DNA of 64,000 bases from an uncultured Lachnoanaerobaculum sp. GTDB taxonomy: Bacteria > Bacillota > Clostridia > Lachnospirales > Lachnospiraceae. The stretch lies in the NCBI RefSeq assembly GCF_938015485.1, contig NZ_CALLVU010000099.1, forward strand, positions 1 to 64,000. The letters are read 5' to 3'. The stretch's first letter is position 1. Every line of letters begins with the position of its first letter. The notes beneath the pieces were generated by a model. The model worked only from the letters and a program-made list of their open reading frames with translations. It made no database searches and was not told the origin of the DNA. A program made the position numbers and the translations under genes. Of this stretch, positions 45,890 through 54,500 are shown piece after piece.

Positions 45890-47584
45890 ATGAAAAAAAG
45901 ATTTATTGTTGCGGCATTGGCAATAGCCGGTGCAATGGCCCTTTCAGGATGTGGCGGTACAAAGTCGGGAAGTGATTCGGCAGGAAGTAAGAGTGCGCAA
46001 AGTGACGGTACAAAAACAGGTAAGAAAATACTTACAGTTCAGCTTGGACCGGATGTAGAGACAATTGACCCTGCGCTTAATTCGGCTGTTGACGGAGCAA
46101 ACTATATATTGTTTGCATTTGACAATCTTTTAAAGATGGATAAAGACGGAAAGGTGGTACCGGGGCTTGCAGAAAAATATGAAGTAAGTGACGACCAGCT
46201 TACATGGACATTCCACTTAAGAGACGGATTAAAGTGGTCCGACGGTTCAGCTCTTACAGCTAATGATTTTGTATACAGCTGGCAGAGAGTGGTTGATCCG
46301 AATGTTGCCGCACCATATGCACAGACAGTGCTCGGAATGGTGGAAGGTTATGATGATGCTGTCGGAAAACCTGATGCTGACGGTAATACCACAGTAGACC
46401 CTGACCCTACAAAGCTTAGAGTTGAAGCTACAGATGACAAGACTTTGGTTGTACATATGGCAAAGCCTACACCTTACTTTGACAAGCTTGCGGCATTTGC
46501 TTCACTTTCACCTGTTAAGAAGGAAGTGGTAGAGGCAAATCCTGACGGTTGGAGTATCGACCCTAAGACATATGTTTCATCAGGTCCTTTTAAACTTACA
46601 GAGTGGAAACCGGGAAGCTATCTGATGTTTGAGAAGAATGAGAACTATTGGGATGCCGACTCTATAAAGCTTGACGGTATCAAATGTCTGCTTATGCAGG
46701 ATCAGAATGCGGCTTTCAGTGCATATGAGTCAGGTGATGCTTTAATGATAAAGGATGTCCCTACACAGGAGATAGATTCATTAAAGAGCAGAGCCGATTA
46801 TCATATAGATCCTATACTCGGAACATACTATCTTGATTTAAACAATACCTTAGATGAGTTTAAGGATTCAAGAGTAAGAGAGGCGCTTTCACTTGCTCTT
46901 GACAGAAAGTATATTTCAGAGACAATTACATCAGGTACATATACACCTGCAAGCGGATTTGTAAGTGAGGGTGTAACAGACTGGAACGGTACTGCATGGC
47001 AGGACAATATAACAGATAAGTCAGCTTATATAAATATTGATGACCATGCTGCAAACCTTGCAAAGGCTAAGGAGCTTTTGAAGGAAGCCGGACATGAGAA
47101 CGGTGCAGGTCTTCCTGACATAGTATATTCAACAAACGATCAGGCTTACCACAAAAAGATTGCAGAGTATTTACAGCAGGCATGGGGCGAACTTGGACTT
47201 AAGGTTGATGTAAATATAGTTGAGTGGAAGTCATTCACACCGCAAAGAAGAGCAGGTAACTACCAGGTGGCAAGAGACGGATGGGTAATGGATTACAACG
47301 ATCCTTCAAATATCCTTGAGCTTGCATTGACCGGAAACGGAAACAACAATTCCAAGTACAGCAATCCTGAATTCGATGCACTTATGGGCAAGGCGGCTAC
47401 AGAGAAAGATCCGCAGACAAGATTCGGATACTTACATCAGGCTGAGGACGTTATAATGAAGGATACGGCTATGGTTCCGCTCCTTTATTACAATGATTTC
47501 TACCTTCAGAGTGATAAGATAACAGGCAGCTGGCATTCACCTGACGGATTCTGGCACTTTGAATATGCCGATTTGGCTCAGTAA
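45890..47584 (+). CDS. Oligopeptide-binding lipoprotein OppA (second copy)
   Basis: 564-residue paralogue of the preceding OppA, highly similar along its length (for example WTFHLRDGLKWSDGSALTAN and KCLLMQDQNAAFSAYESGDA are shared exactly). Of two adjacent ATGs the second (45890) is chosen; GGAGGAGG lies upstream and either start is possible. The lipobox is ALSGCGG, followed by a longer Ser/Gly/Lys linker than the first copy. Differences concentrate in the middle (ETITSGTYTPASGFVSEGV) and after PSN (ILELALTGNGNNNSK), regions that line the peptide pocket, so peptide choice may differ. It has its own promoter and terminator and would use the same OppBCDF. Confidence 0.93.
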   Translation: MKKRFIVAALAIAGAMALSGCGGTKSGSDSAGSKSAQSDGTKTGKKILTVQLGPDVETIDPALNSAVDGANYILFAFDNLLKMDKDGKVVPGLAEKYEVSDDQLTWTFHLRDGLKWSDGSALTANDFVYSWQRVVDPNVAAPYAQTVLGMVEGYDDAVGKPDADGNTTVDPDPTKLRVEATDDKTLVVHMAKPTPYFDKLAAFASLSPVKKEVVEANPDGWSIDPKTYVSSGPFKLTEWKPGSYLMFEKNENYWDADSIKLDGIKCLLMQDQNAAFSAYESGDALMIKDVPTQEIDSLKSRADYHIDPILGTYYLDLNNTLDEFKDSRVREALSLALDRKYISETITSGTYTPASGFVSEGVTDWNGTAWQDNITDKSAYINIDDHAANLAKAKELLKEAGHENGAGLPDIVYSTNDQAYHKKIAEYLQQAWGELGLKVDVNIVEWKSFTPQRRAGNYQVARDGWVMDYNDPSNILELALTGNGNNNSKYSNPEFDALMGKAATEKDPQTRFGYLHQAEDVIMKDTAMVPLLYYNDFYLQSDKITGSWHSPDGFWHFEYADLAQ

Positions 47585-47617
47585 GATAAAAATATAATTA
47601 TAATAATAAAATCGGGC

Positions 47618-47650
47618 AGAGACTTCATAGATTGGGGTCTCTTCTTTTTA
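47618..47650 (+). terminator. Terminator of the second oppA
   Basis: AGAGAC / GTCTCT arms (47618-47623, 47637-47642) with an inner loop, followed by TCTTTTTAT. It separates oppA from the defence segment. Confidence 0.6.
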
Positions 47651-47652
47651 TA

Positions 47653-47691
47653 TTGACTTTTTCGCTACAAAAAATTAAAATTGTAGCGAAA
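47653..47691 (+). promoter_or_regulatory. AbiE promoter with perfect inverted-repeat operator
   Basis: TTGACT (47653-47658), a 17-base spacer and TAAAAT (47676-47681). A perfect inverted repeat, TTTCGCTACAA (47660-47670) and TTGTAGCGAAA (47681-47691) separated by ten bases, occupies the spacer and the start region. AbiEi proteins are known to repress their own promoter by binding inverted repeats, so this is very probably the AbiEi operator. Confidence 0.85.
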
Positions 47692-47702
47692 GGGTTGAAA
47701 AT

Positions 47703-48296
47703 ATGGGTGAAAGAAATATTCTTGACAGGTTACTTGAAGTACAGAATGGTTATATTAGACTGGTTGATGCACAAAATGAAGGAGTATCAAAGCATTCTGT
47801 TTTGGATTATGTCCGTAAGAATGAAATGGAAAAGATTGCTCCGGGTATATACATTTCACCTGATGCATGGGAAGACAGATTGTATTCGATTCAGCTAAGG
47901 AATAGAAAAATTGTTTTCTCCCATGAGACAGCTTTGTATATTCATAATCTTTCCGATAGAGAGCCTTTTTCACCGGTAATTACTGTTGGACGAGGATATA
48001 ATGCGAAACATCTGAAAGATAACGGCGTTGTAGTGCATACGGTAAGACAGGAATGGTTAGAGCTGGGCTTGACAAAGGCGCAGACTTTTACAGGTAATAC
48101 TGTAAGAATCTACGATAAAGAACGTTGTATATGTGATATTATCAAGAATAAAAAAAGAATGGATATACAAGTATTTCAAATGGCTTTGAAATCTTATTTT
48201 TCAGATAGTGAAAAAAACATTCATAATCTCATGGAATATGCAGGTATTATGGGGGTTTCAGATAAGGTGAGACAATATACAGAGGTATTGTTATGA
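47703..48296 (+). CDS. abiEi: AbiEi-type antitoxin and autorepressor
   Basis: 197 residues, the antitoxin of a type IV AbiE toxin-antitoxin pair. An N-terminal winged helix (about 1-60: GYIRLVDAQNEGVSKHSVLDYV, then MEKIAPGIYI) is the DNA-binding AbiEi N-terminal domain. The following region (FSHETALYIHNLSDREP, then ITVGRGYN) is characteristic of the family, and the C-terminal helical part (CICDIIKNKKRMD) contributes antitoxicity in characterised members. AAAGGG precedes the ATG. The stop overlaps the toxin start (ATGATGA), so antitoxin and toxin are coupled. The inverted repeat in the promoter fits autoregulation. AbiE causes abortive infection by phages in lactococci. Confidence 0.88.
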   Translation: MGERNILDRLLEVQNGYIRLVDAQNEGVSKHSVLDYVRKNEMEKIAPGIYISPDAWEDRLYSIQLRNRKIVFSHETALYIHNLSDREPFSPVITVGRGYNAKHLKDNGVVVHTVRQEWLELGLTKAQTFTGNTVRIYDKERCICDIIKNKKRMDIQVFQMALKSYFSDSEKNIHNLMEYAGIMGVSDKVRQYTEVLL

Positions 48297-49132
48297 TGAA
48301 AAGTGCTACAGCTGTAAAGGCAAAGATAAAAAATAAAGCAGGTGGTGACAGTGACAAATCGCAGATAATGCTAAGAATATATTTAATGGAGCGACTACTG
48401 GAGAGAGTTTCTTTGTCACAATACAGAGACAATTTTGTGTTGAAAGGTGGGCTTTTAGTATCTTCTCTGGTAGGTGTGGATATGCGTTCAACTATGGATG
48501 TAGATACTACAGTAAAATCACTTCCTTTAAATAAGAGGTCAGCACAGAAGATTTTGGAAGAAATAATAGCAATTGAAGTAGATGACGGAGTTGTTTTCCG
48601 TATAACCAGGGTACAGGATATTATGGAAGGTCACGAGTATGAAGGTATTCGTTTTATGATAGAGTGTACGATAGATAAGTTAAAACAGACCATTAAGGTT
48701 GATATATCAACAGGTGATGAGATTACGCCGAGGGCGGTAGCATATAAGTTACCACTTATTATTGAGGACAGATCAATTAATCTTTGGGCGTACAATTTGG
48801 AAACGCTTCTTGCAGAAAAACTTGAAACCGTCATGGTAAGAGCGGAGGCTAATACAAGAATGAGAGATTTCTATGATATATATGTTTTACTGAAGCAAGA
48901 TGCAGTGACTATTGATAGAGGTACAATGAAATCTGCATTTTATGCGACATGTAAGAGACGAGAGTCTACTGAGCAGATTGTGACGATAGATGATGTTATC
49001 AATAAGATTGCTGATGACGAAGTAATGAAGCAGCAATGGAAGAACTATCAAAAAACCAACTATTATGTAGGTGCACTAGAATGGGAGGATGTAATAGGAA
49101 GCACGAGAACATTAAAAACAATGGTTGAGTAA
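48293..49132 (+). CDS. abiEii: AbiEii-type nucleotidyltransferase toxin
   Basis: 279 residues, the AbiE toxin (DUF1814 nucleotidyltransferase fold). The signature motifs are present: FVLKGGLLVSS (about 48-58), then RSTMDVDTTVK with the catalytic Asp69 and Asp71, the TLLAEKLETVMVRAEANTRM stretch with the family Lys, and RDFYDIYVLLKQ. Related toxins (MenT and AbiEii) transfer nucleotides to tRNA acceptor ends or bind GTP and stop growth. All motifs look intact, so the toxin is probably active. It starts in the antitoxin stop codon; two ATGs occur in tandem, and the first is used here. Confidence 0.9.
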   Translation: MMKSATAVKAKIKNKAGGDSDKSQIMLRIYLMERLLERVSLSQYRDNFVLKGGLLVSSLVGVDMRSTMDVDTTVKSLPLNKRSAQKILEEIIAIEVDDGVVFRITRVQDIMEGHEYEGIRFMIECTIDKLKQTIKVDISTGDEITPRAVAYKLPLIIEDRSINLWAYNLETLLAEKLETVMVRAEANTRMRDFYDIYVLLKQDAVTIDRGTMKSAFYATCKRRESTEQIVTIDDVINKIADDEVMKQQWKNYQKTNYYVGALEWEDVIGSTRTLKTMVE

Positions 49133-49214
49133 AAAATAACGATATTGTAGATTATTCCTGAAAATGAGATATTTTTTATATGCTCCCGTCTTTGACAGTT
49201 TTGAAATATAAAAC

Positions 49215-49257
49215 ACCCTTCAAGCTCTTTGTTTTAGCGGCTTTGGAGGGTATTTCC
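49215..49257 (+). terminator. Terminator after the AbiE pair
   Basis: ACCCTTCAAGC (49215-49225) pairs with GCTTTGGAGGGT (49240-49251) with one bulge and one T-G pair, followed by ATTTCC. The T run is modest. Confidence 0.5.
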
Positions 49258-49451
49258 ATTTCGTTTTGAAACTATAAAAATAGTATTTTTTATTAACGGA
49301 TAGTATATTTTTTACCAAGTGCAAGTTCTTTTTTTAAGCATATCTGAATGATAGCATATTTCGGTTAGAACTACAAATTTAAAGATATAGTATTTGAGGC
49401 ATAAAAACAATAAAATATACATATAAATTTGCACTTTTATGGATTTATATG

Positions 49452-49479
49452 TTGATTTTATTATAATATACCATATAAT
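49452..49479 (+). promoter_or_regulatory. Promoter of the AbiL/RloAB-like operon
   Basis: TTGATT (49452-49457), a 16-base spacer and TATAAT (49474-49479). The -10 box overlaps the second copy of the repeat AATATACATATA. Confidence 0.6.
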
Positions 49480-49520
49480 ATACATATAGATGTCTTGTTT
49501 AAATGAAGTGGAGAAAAAAT

Positions 49521-50807
49521 ATGCTGATACAATTTAATTTTAAAAATTTCAAATCATTTCGTGATGAAGCTACATTGGATATGTCGGCGACTAAAATAAC
49601 AGAACATGAAGACCATGTTGTAGATATTGCAAATGATAAGTTATTGAAGGTTGCAGCTGTTTATGGAGCTAATGCAAGCGGAAAGTCAAATATATATGAG
49701 GCGTTTGACTATATGACATATTATGTATCGGAATCATTTAAGTTCGGAGATGAGAATGAAGGGTATAGAAAGAGTGAGAAAAAATATATAGAGGTTACAC
49801 CATTTTTATTTGATGATAATAGTTGTAATGGTGAGACTTCATTTGAAGTTTTCTATGTCGATAATTTAGAGAATACCGGAAAGACATATCAATATGGTTT
49901 TGTTTTAAAGGGTAGAGAAGTAGTGGAGGAATGGCTATATTCAAAGGCAAAAACGGCAAGAAATAAGTATAGGACTATATTTTATCGTAAAGCCGGTGAA
50001 GAATTGGAAATAAACGGAATTCCAAAGAGACAAATGGAGAATATCAAAGCCTCGCTAAATAAAGAATCTTTAATAGTGTCCTTGGGTGCAAAGCTTCGTA
50101 TTGAAAAACTTAAGAAGGTCAGAGATTGGTTCTTAAAAAATGAAGTTATAAGTTTTGGAAACCCGGTAGAAAATTTGGTACGCTCATATGGTTTACCAAA
50201 GGGATTTGTAGATGATAAAAAAGTTCAAGAGAATATGGTTAATTACTTTGCGGCTTTTGACGAGTCTATAAATGACTTTAAAGTAGAGGAAGTAGAGTCG
50301 GAAGATGAAAAAGAGGTTGATAAGAGCTATACAATAAATACTGTTCATAAGAAGTTGGGAGGAGACGGTATAGCCTCTATTCCTTTAAGACAGGAGTCAA
50401 GCGGTACTCTGAAGATGTTTGCACTATACCCGTCTATAAAAGAGGTTTTAGATAATGGTGGAACACTATTTGTAGATGAACTTAATGCAAGATTACATCC
50501 TTTACTTGTGCGTAATATAATACTTACTTTTTTATCTAAAGAGATAAATACCATGAATGCTCAACTTATCTTTACTACTCATGATATATGGCAGTTTTCA
50601 AATGATTTACTGCGTAGAGATGAAATTTGGATGGTAAATAAAAATAGTGACGGGATATCGGAGTTATATTCTTTAGCTGATTTTAAGGATGAGGACGGAA
50701 ATAAAGTACGTAGGGATGAAGACTTAGCAAAGAAATATATGTTGGGTAACTATGGTGCCATCCCTGCACTGAAGCCTATGAAGGTGCTTAGGGAGGGTGA
50801 TATATAG
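49521..50807 (+). CDS. AbiLi/RloA-like defence ATPase
   Basis: 428-residue SMC/ABC-like ATPase of the AAA_15/AAA_21 class found in OLD-, PARIS- and AbiL-type phage defence. The start at 49521 follows GTGGAG; an ATG at 49503 precedes that site. It opens IQFNFKNFKSFRDEATLDM, with Walker A VYGANASGKSNIYEAFDYM (residues about 48-66), a middle region with the helical arm, the signature-like RQESSGTLKMFALYP, Walker B GGTLFVDELNARLHP, and the switch His in IFTTHDIWQF. These ATPases act as sensors that release or activate a partner effector. Its stop overlaps the RloB start (TAGTG), so the two are made together. It is not an ABC transporter, since it has no membrane partner. Confidence 0.87.
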   Translation: MLIQFNFKNFKSFRDEATLDMSATKITEHEDHVVDIANDKLLKVAAVYGANASGKSNIYEAFDYMTYYVSESFKFGDENEGYRKSEKKYIEVTPFLFDDNSCNGETSFEVFYVDNLENTGKTYQYGFVLKGREVVEEWLYSKAKTARNKYRTIFYRKAGEELEINGIPKRQMENIKASLNKESLIVSLGAKLRIEKLKKVRDWFLKNEVISFGNPVENLVRSYGLPKGFVDDKKVQENMVNYFAAFDESINDFKVEEVESEDEKEVDKSYTINTVHKKLGGDGIASIPLRQESSGTLKMFALYPSIKEVLDNGGTLFVDELNARLHPLLVRNIILTFLSKEINTMNAQLIFTTHDIWQFSNDLLRRDEIWMVNKNSDGISELYSLADFKDEDGNKVRRDEDLAKKYMLGNYGAIPALKPMKVLREGDI

Positions 50808-51478
50808 TGAGTAAAAGGGGAGAAAAATTAAGCGATTACAGGGCGGGAAAAAGAAAAGATCGTAATCAGAGAGTAGGTACAAGGGTACCTGAGTTGGGTT
50901 ATTATCTGATAGTGACAGACACAGAGGAGACTGAGAAGAACTATTTTGAAGGGTTGAGGGACAGTATTCCAAAAGAGTTAAAGAATCGCTTGATAATTAA
51001 AGTGGAAAAAGCTAAAACAGTTGATCTTGTAGAAAGAGCACTGGAATTTGTTAGCAAAGACTCTCAGATGAGGATGCCGTGGATTGTATTTGACAGAGAT
51101 GAAGTGAAGGATTTTGATAAGATTATTCAAGATGCGGAGAAAAGTGGTGTGATGGCGGGATGGTCTAATCCTTGCTTTGAGATTTGGATGTATGCATATT
51201 TCGGAGAAATGCCGGTAATAGAAAAATCAGTGAAATGTTGTGAAAAATTTGCAGATAAGTTTGAAAAATGTACCAAGAAGAAATACCTTAAAAATGACAG
51301 GCGTATTTATCAAAAACTCTTAGAATACGGAGATGAGAAAAATGCAATTCAAATAGCAAAGAAAAACTATAATATATGTGTTAAAAATACAAATAAGAAT
51401 CCGTCTGCTATGTATCCGGCATCTACAGTACATATGTTAGTGGAAGAAATAAAAAATAAAGTAGAAAACCTGAAATAA
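50807..51478 (+). CDS. AbiLii/RloB-like TOPRIM-type effector
   Basis: 223-residue RloB-family protein (PF13707 type, which includes lactococcal AbiLii). It starts with GTG inside the ATPase stop. An Arg/Lys-rich N-terminus (SDYRAGKRKDRNQR) leads to YYLIVTDTEETEKNYFEGL, where Glu residues match the TOPRIM glutamate motif, then MPWIVFDRDEVKDFDKII with a DxD-type acid pair, and AGWSNPCFEIWMYAYFG, the most conserved family block. TOPRIM proteins cut or nick nucleic acids using these acids and a metal; that activity here is inference. It matches the split OLD-like arrangement of ATPase plus TOPRIM partner. A terminator follows. Confidence 0.87.
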   Translation: MSKRGEKLSDYRAGKRKDRNQRVGTRVPELGYYLIVTDTEETEKNYFEGLRDSIPKELKNRLIIKVEKAKTVDLVERALEFVSKDSQMRMPWIVFDRDEVKDFDKIIQDAEKSGVMAGWSNPCFEIWMYAYFGEMPVIEKSVKCCEKFADKFEKCTKKKYLKNDRRIYQKLLEYGDEKNAIQIAKKNYNICVKNTNKNPSAMYPASTVHMLVEEIKNKVENLK

Positions 51479-51493
51479 TAAGGTAAAAATCAC

Positions 51494-51526
51494 GAGGTCA
51501 CCCCCCGCAGGGATGACCTCATTTTA
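51494..51526. terminator. Terminator between RloB and the activator gene
   Basis: GAGGTCA / TGACCTC arms (51494-51500, 51514-51520) with an inner CCC/GGG pairing and ATTTTATT. It lies between convergent genes and ends one base before the activator stop codon. Confidence 0.75.
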
Positions 51527-54500
51527 TTATGATATCACTTTCTTATTATTATTTTCTTCTTTCAGATTCTTCTGTGCTGTAGAGAGCATAAGCTTGATTC
51601 TGTTGAGCTGGTTTACCTCGGAAGCACCCGGATCATAGTCTACCGCTATGATATTGGCTTCAGGGTGTGAGCGGCGAAGCTCTTTGATAACACCCTTGCC
51701 CACTACGTGGTTCGGCAGACAGCCGAAAGGCTGTGTGCAGACGATATTCGGTGTGCCTGTCTCTATAAGCTCAAGCATCTCTCCGGTTAAGAACCAGCCC
51801 TCACCGGTCTGATTACCTATAGATACATAATCCTTTGCCATATTTGCAAGGTGGTCTATTCTTGAAGGAGCGACAAAATGCTTACTCTTTTCAAGCGCCT
51901 TTCTGGCATCGCCTCTGAGAGCCTCAAGTACCTTGATACCTGCATTTGCCATAAATGCGGACTTCTTTGACATACCGAGATACTCAGCTTTAAAGTTACT
52001 GTTATAGAAACTGTAAAGCAAAAAGTCTAAAAGATCAGGCATTACAGCCTCTGCACCCTCTTTTTCAAGCAACTCTACGATATGGTTGTTTGCGAGAGGA
52101 GAGAACTTAACAAGGATTTCTCCTACTATACCTACCCTCGGCTTTTTGATATTGAGTCTTGGAAGATTATCAAAGTCTTTTACAATACCTCTGATATTTC
52201 TCTTGAACTCACCGAAGTTCGGTTTTCTTACAGACAGAGAGTCTATTACACGATTTCTCCACTTCTTATGCAGTCTGTTTGCAGCACCCTTTTCCTTCTC
52301 ATAAGGTCTTGTAGCATACAAAACTCTCATAAAGAGGTCACCGTATACGACAGCCTGCATTGCCTTTATTATCATGGCAGGAGTCATCTTAAAGCCTTCG
52401 TTGGTCTCCATACCGTTGGCATTGACAGAGATTACAGGAATCTGCTCCATATCCACCTTCTCAAGGGCTCTTCTGATAAAGCCGATATAGTTGCTGGCTC
52501 TGCAGCCGCCACCTGTCTGGCTCATAAAGATTGCGGTCTTATTCGGATCGTATTTGCCTGAAAGCAATGCTTCCATTATCTGACCTACTACGATAAGAGA
52601 AGGGTAGCAGGCATCATTGTTTACATACTTTAAGCCGCAGTCTATAGCCGAACGCGAATCATTTTGCAAAACCTCTACATGATAGCCGAAGGCATTTAAT
52701 GCCGGCTCCAAAAGGTCAAAATGTATAGGAGACATCTGTGGACAAAGAATAGTGTATTCATCCTTCATCTCCTTTGTAAACACCTTTCTGTGGTAAGCTG
52801 AGGATTGAATCTTTCTCTCATAGTTTTTCTTATCTCTTACACGAAGTGCGGCGATAAGTGAACGGATACGGATTCTTGCGGCACCGAGGTTGTTTACCTC
52901 ATCAATCTTAAGTACAGTATAGATCTTTCCTGAACCTGTAAGTATATCACTTACCTGATCTGTGGTAACTGCGTCAAGTCCGCAACCGAATGAGTTGAGC
53001 TGTACAAGGTCAAGGCAGTCATCTTTTTTTACAAGGCTTGCGGCTGCATAGAGTCTTGAGTGATACATCCACTGGTCGCTTACGATAACAGGTCTTTCAA
53101 CCTTGGCAAGGTGAGATACGGAGTCCTCTGTAAGTACGGCAATGCCGAATGATGTAATCATATCCGGGATACCGTGGTGAATCTCAGGGTCTACATGGTA
53201 TGGTCTGCCTGCAAGTACAATGCCGTGGCGATTGTTCTTATGAAGCCACTCTATAGTCTTTTCACCTTCTCGCTCGATATCCTTCTTTGCCTGTATAAGC
53301 TCTGTCCAAGCCGCGTGAGCTGCGAACTTTACTTCTCTTTCATTGATATCGAATTCGTCCTTCATAACCTTTATCAGCTGATTTGTAAGTACCTCTTCAT
53401 TTGTAAATGCCATAAAAGGGTTTAAAAATCTGGTATTGGTCTCTCGGATTTCCTCTACATTGTTCTTTATATTCTCGGCATATGAAGTGACGATAGGGCA
53501 GTTGAAATGGTTGCCTGCATCAGGCTGCTCATTTCTCTCATAAGGTATACAAGGGTACCAGATGGTGCGAATACCGTTCTTTATAAGCCATGAGATATGA
53601 CCGTGTGTAATCTTGGCAGGGTAGCACTCCGACTCACTTGGTATTGACTCTATTCCAAGCTCATATATCTTCTTTGTGGACATAGGAGAGAGCACTGTTC
53701 TGAAGCCGAGGTTTCTAAAGAATGTTGCCCAGAACGGGAAGTTCTCATACATATTTAAAACTCTCGGTATACCGACAGTACCTCTGAATGCCTTGTCGGC
53801 TGTAAGCGGCTCATAGTCAAACATACGGTGATATTTATAATCATATAGGTTCGGAACGTCCTTTTTCACTCTGTCTTTTCCAAGACCTCTTTCACATCTG
53901 TTTCCTGATATGAAGTTTCTTCCGCCTTCGAATTTGTTTACAGTCATTACACAGTTGTTGTTACATCCGCGACATCTTGTCATTGAGGTGTCATACTGTA
54001 AGCTTATGATTTCATCAAGAGGAAGCATGGTTGTCTTTTTGTTTTCGTATCTTTCTCTTGCAATAAGAGCGGCACCGAAAGCTCCCATGATACCTGCAAT
54101 GTCCGGTCTTGTTACAAATCCGCCTGAGATCTTTTCAAACGCACGAAGTACGGCATCATTGTAGAATGTACCGCCCTGTACTACGATGTGCTTTCCGAGG
54201 TCTGCCGCATTTGAAATCTTTATAACCTTAAAAAGTGCATTTTTAATAACCGAGTACGCAAGTCCGGCTGAAATGTCTGCGACTGTAGCGCCTTCTTTTT
54301 GTGCCTGTTTTACATTTGAGTTCATGAAAACAGTACATCTTGTACCTAGGTCTACAGGGCTCTTTGCAAAGAGCGCTTCCTTTGCAAAGTTTTGAACGGA
54401 GAAGTTTAATGAACCTGCAAAGGTCTCGATAAATGAACCGCAACCTGCCGAACAAGCCTCGTTTAACTGTACTGAATCTACAGTGCCGTCTTTGATACGA

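Larger units (their letters stand above)
49133..49520. other. AT-rich gap between the two defence operons
   Basis: No gene is seen. It holds the AbiE terminator hairpin (49215-49257), imperfect repeats of TAGTATTTTTTA (about 49282-49313), two copies of AATATACATATA (49414-49425 and 49477-49488) and the promoter of the following operon. It is markedly more A+T-rich than the flanking metabolic genes. Confidence 0.6.

Noticed and set aside
49133..49520. Remnant of a mobile element or CRISPR-like array in the AT-rich gap
   Set aside because: The repeats (AATATACATATA, TAGTATTTTTTA) are too short and irregular, and no transposase fragment or spacer pattern is present.
47703..51478. Prophage origin of the defence genes
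   Set aside because: No phage structural, integrase or repressor genes and no flanking direct repeats were seen.
52082..52561. 159-residue frame opposite the large activator gene
   Set aside because: Lies entirely within a conserved gene on the other strand; no ribosome site and no motif.
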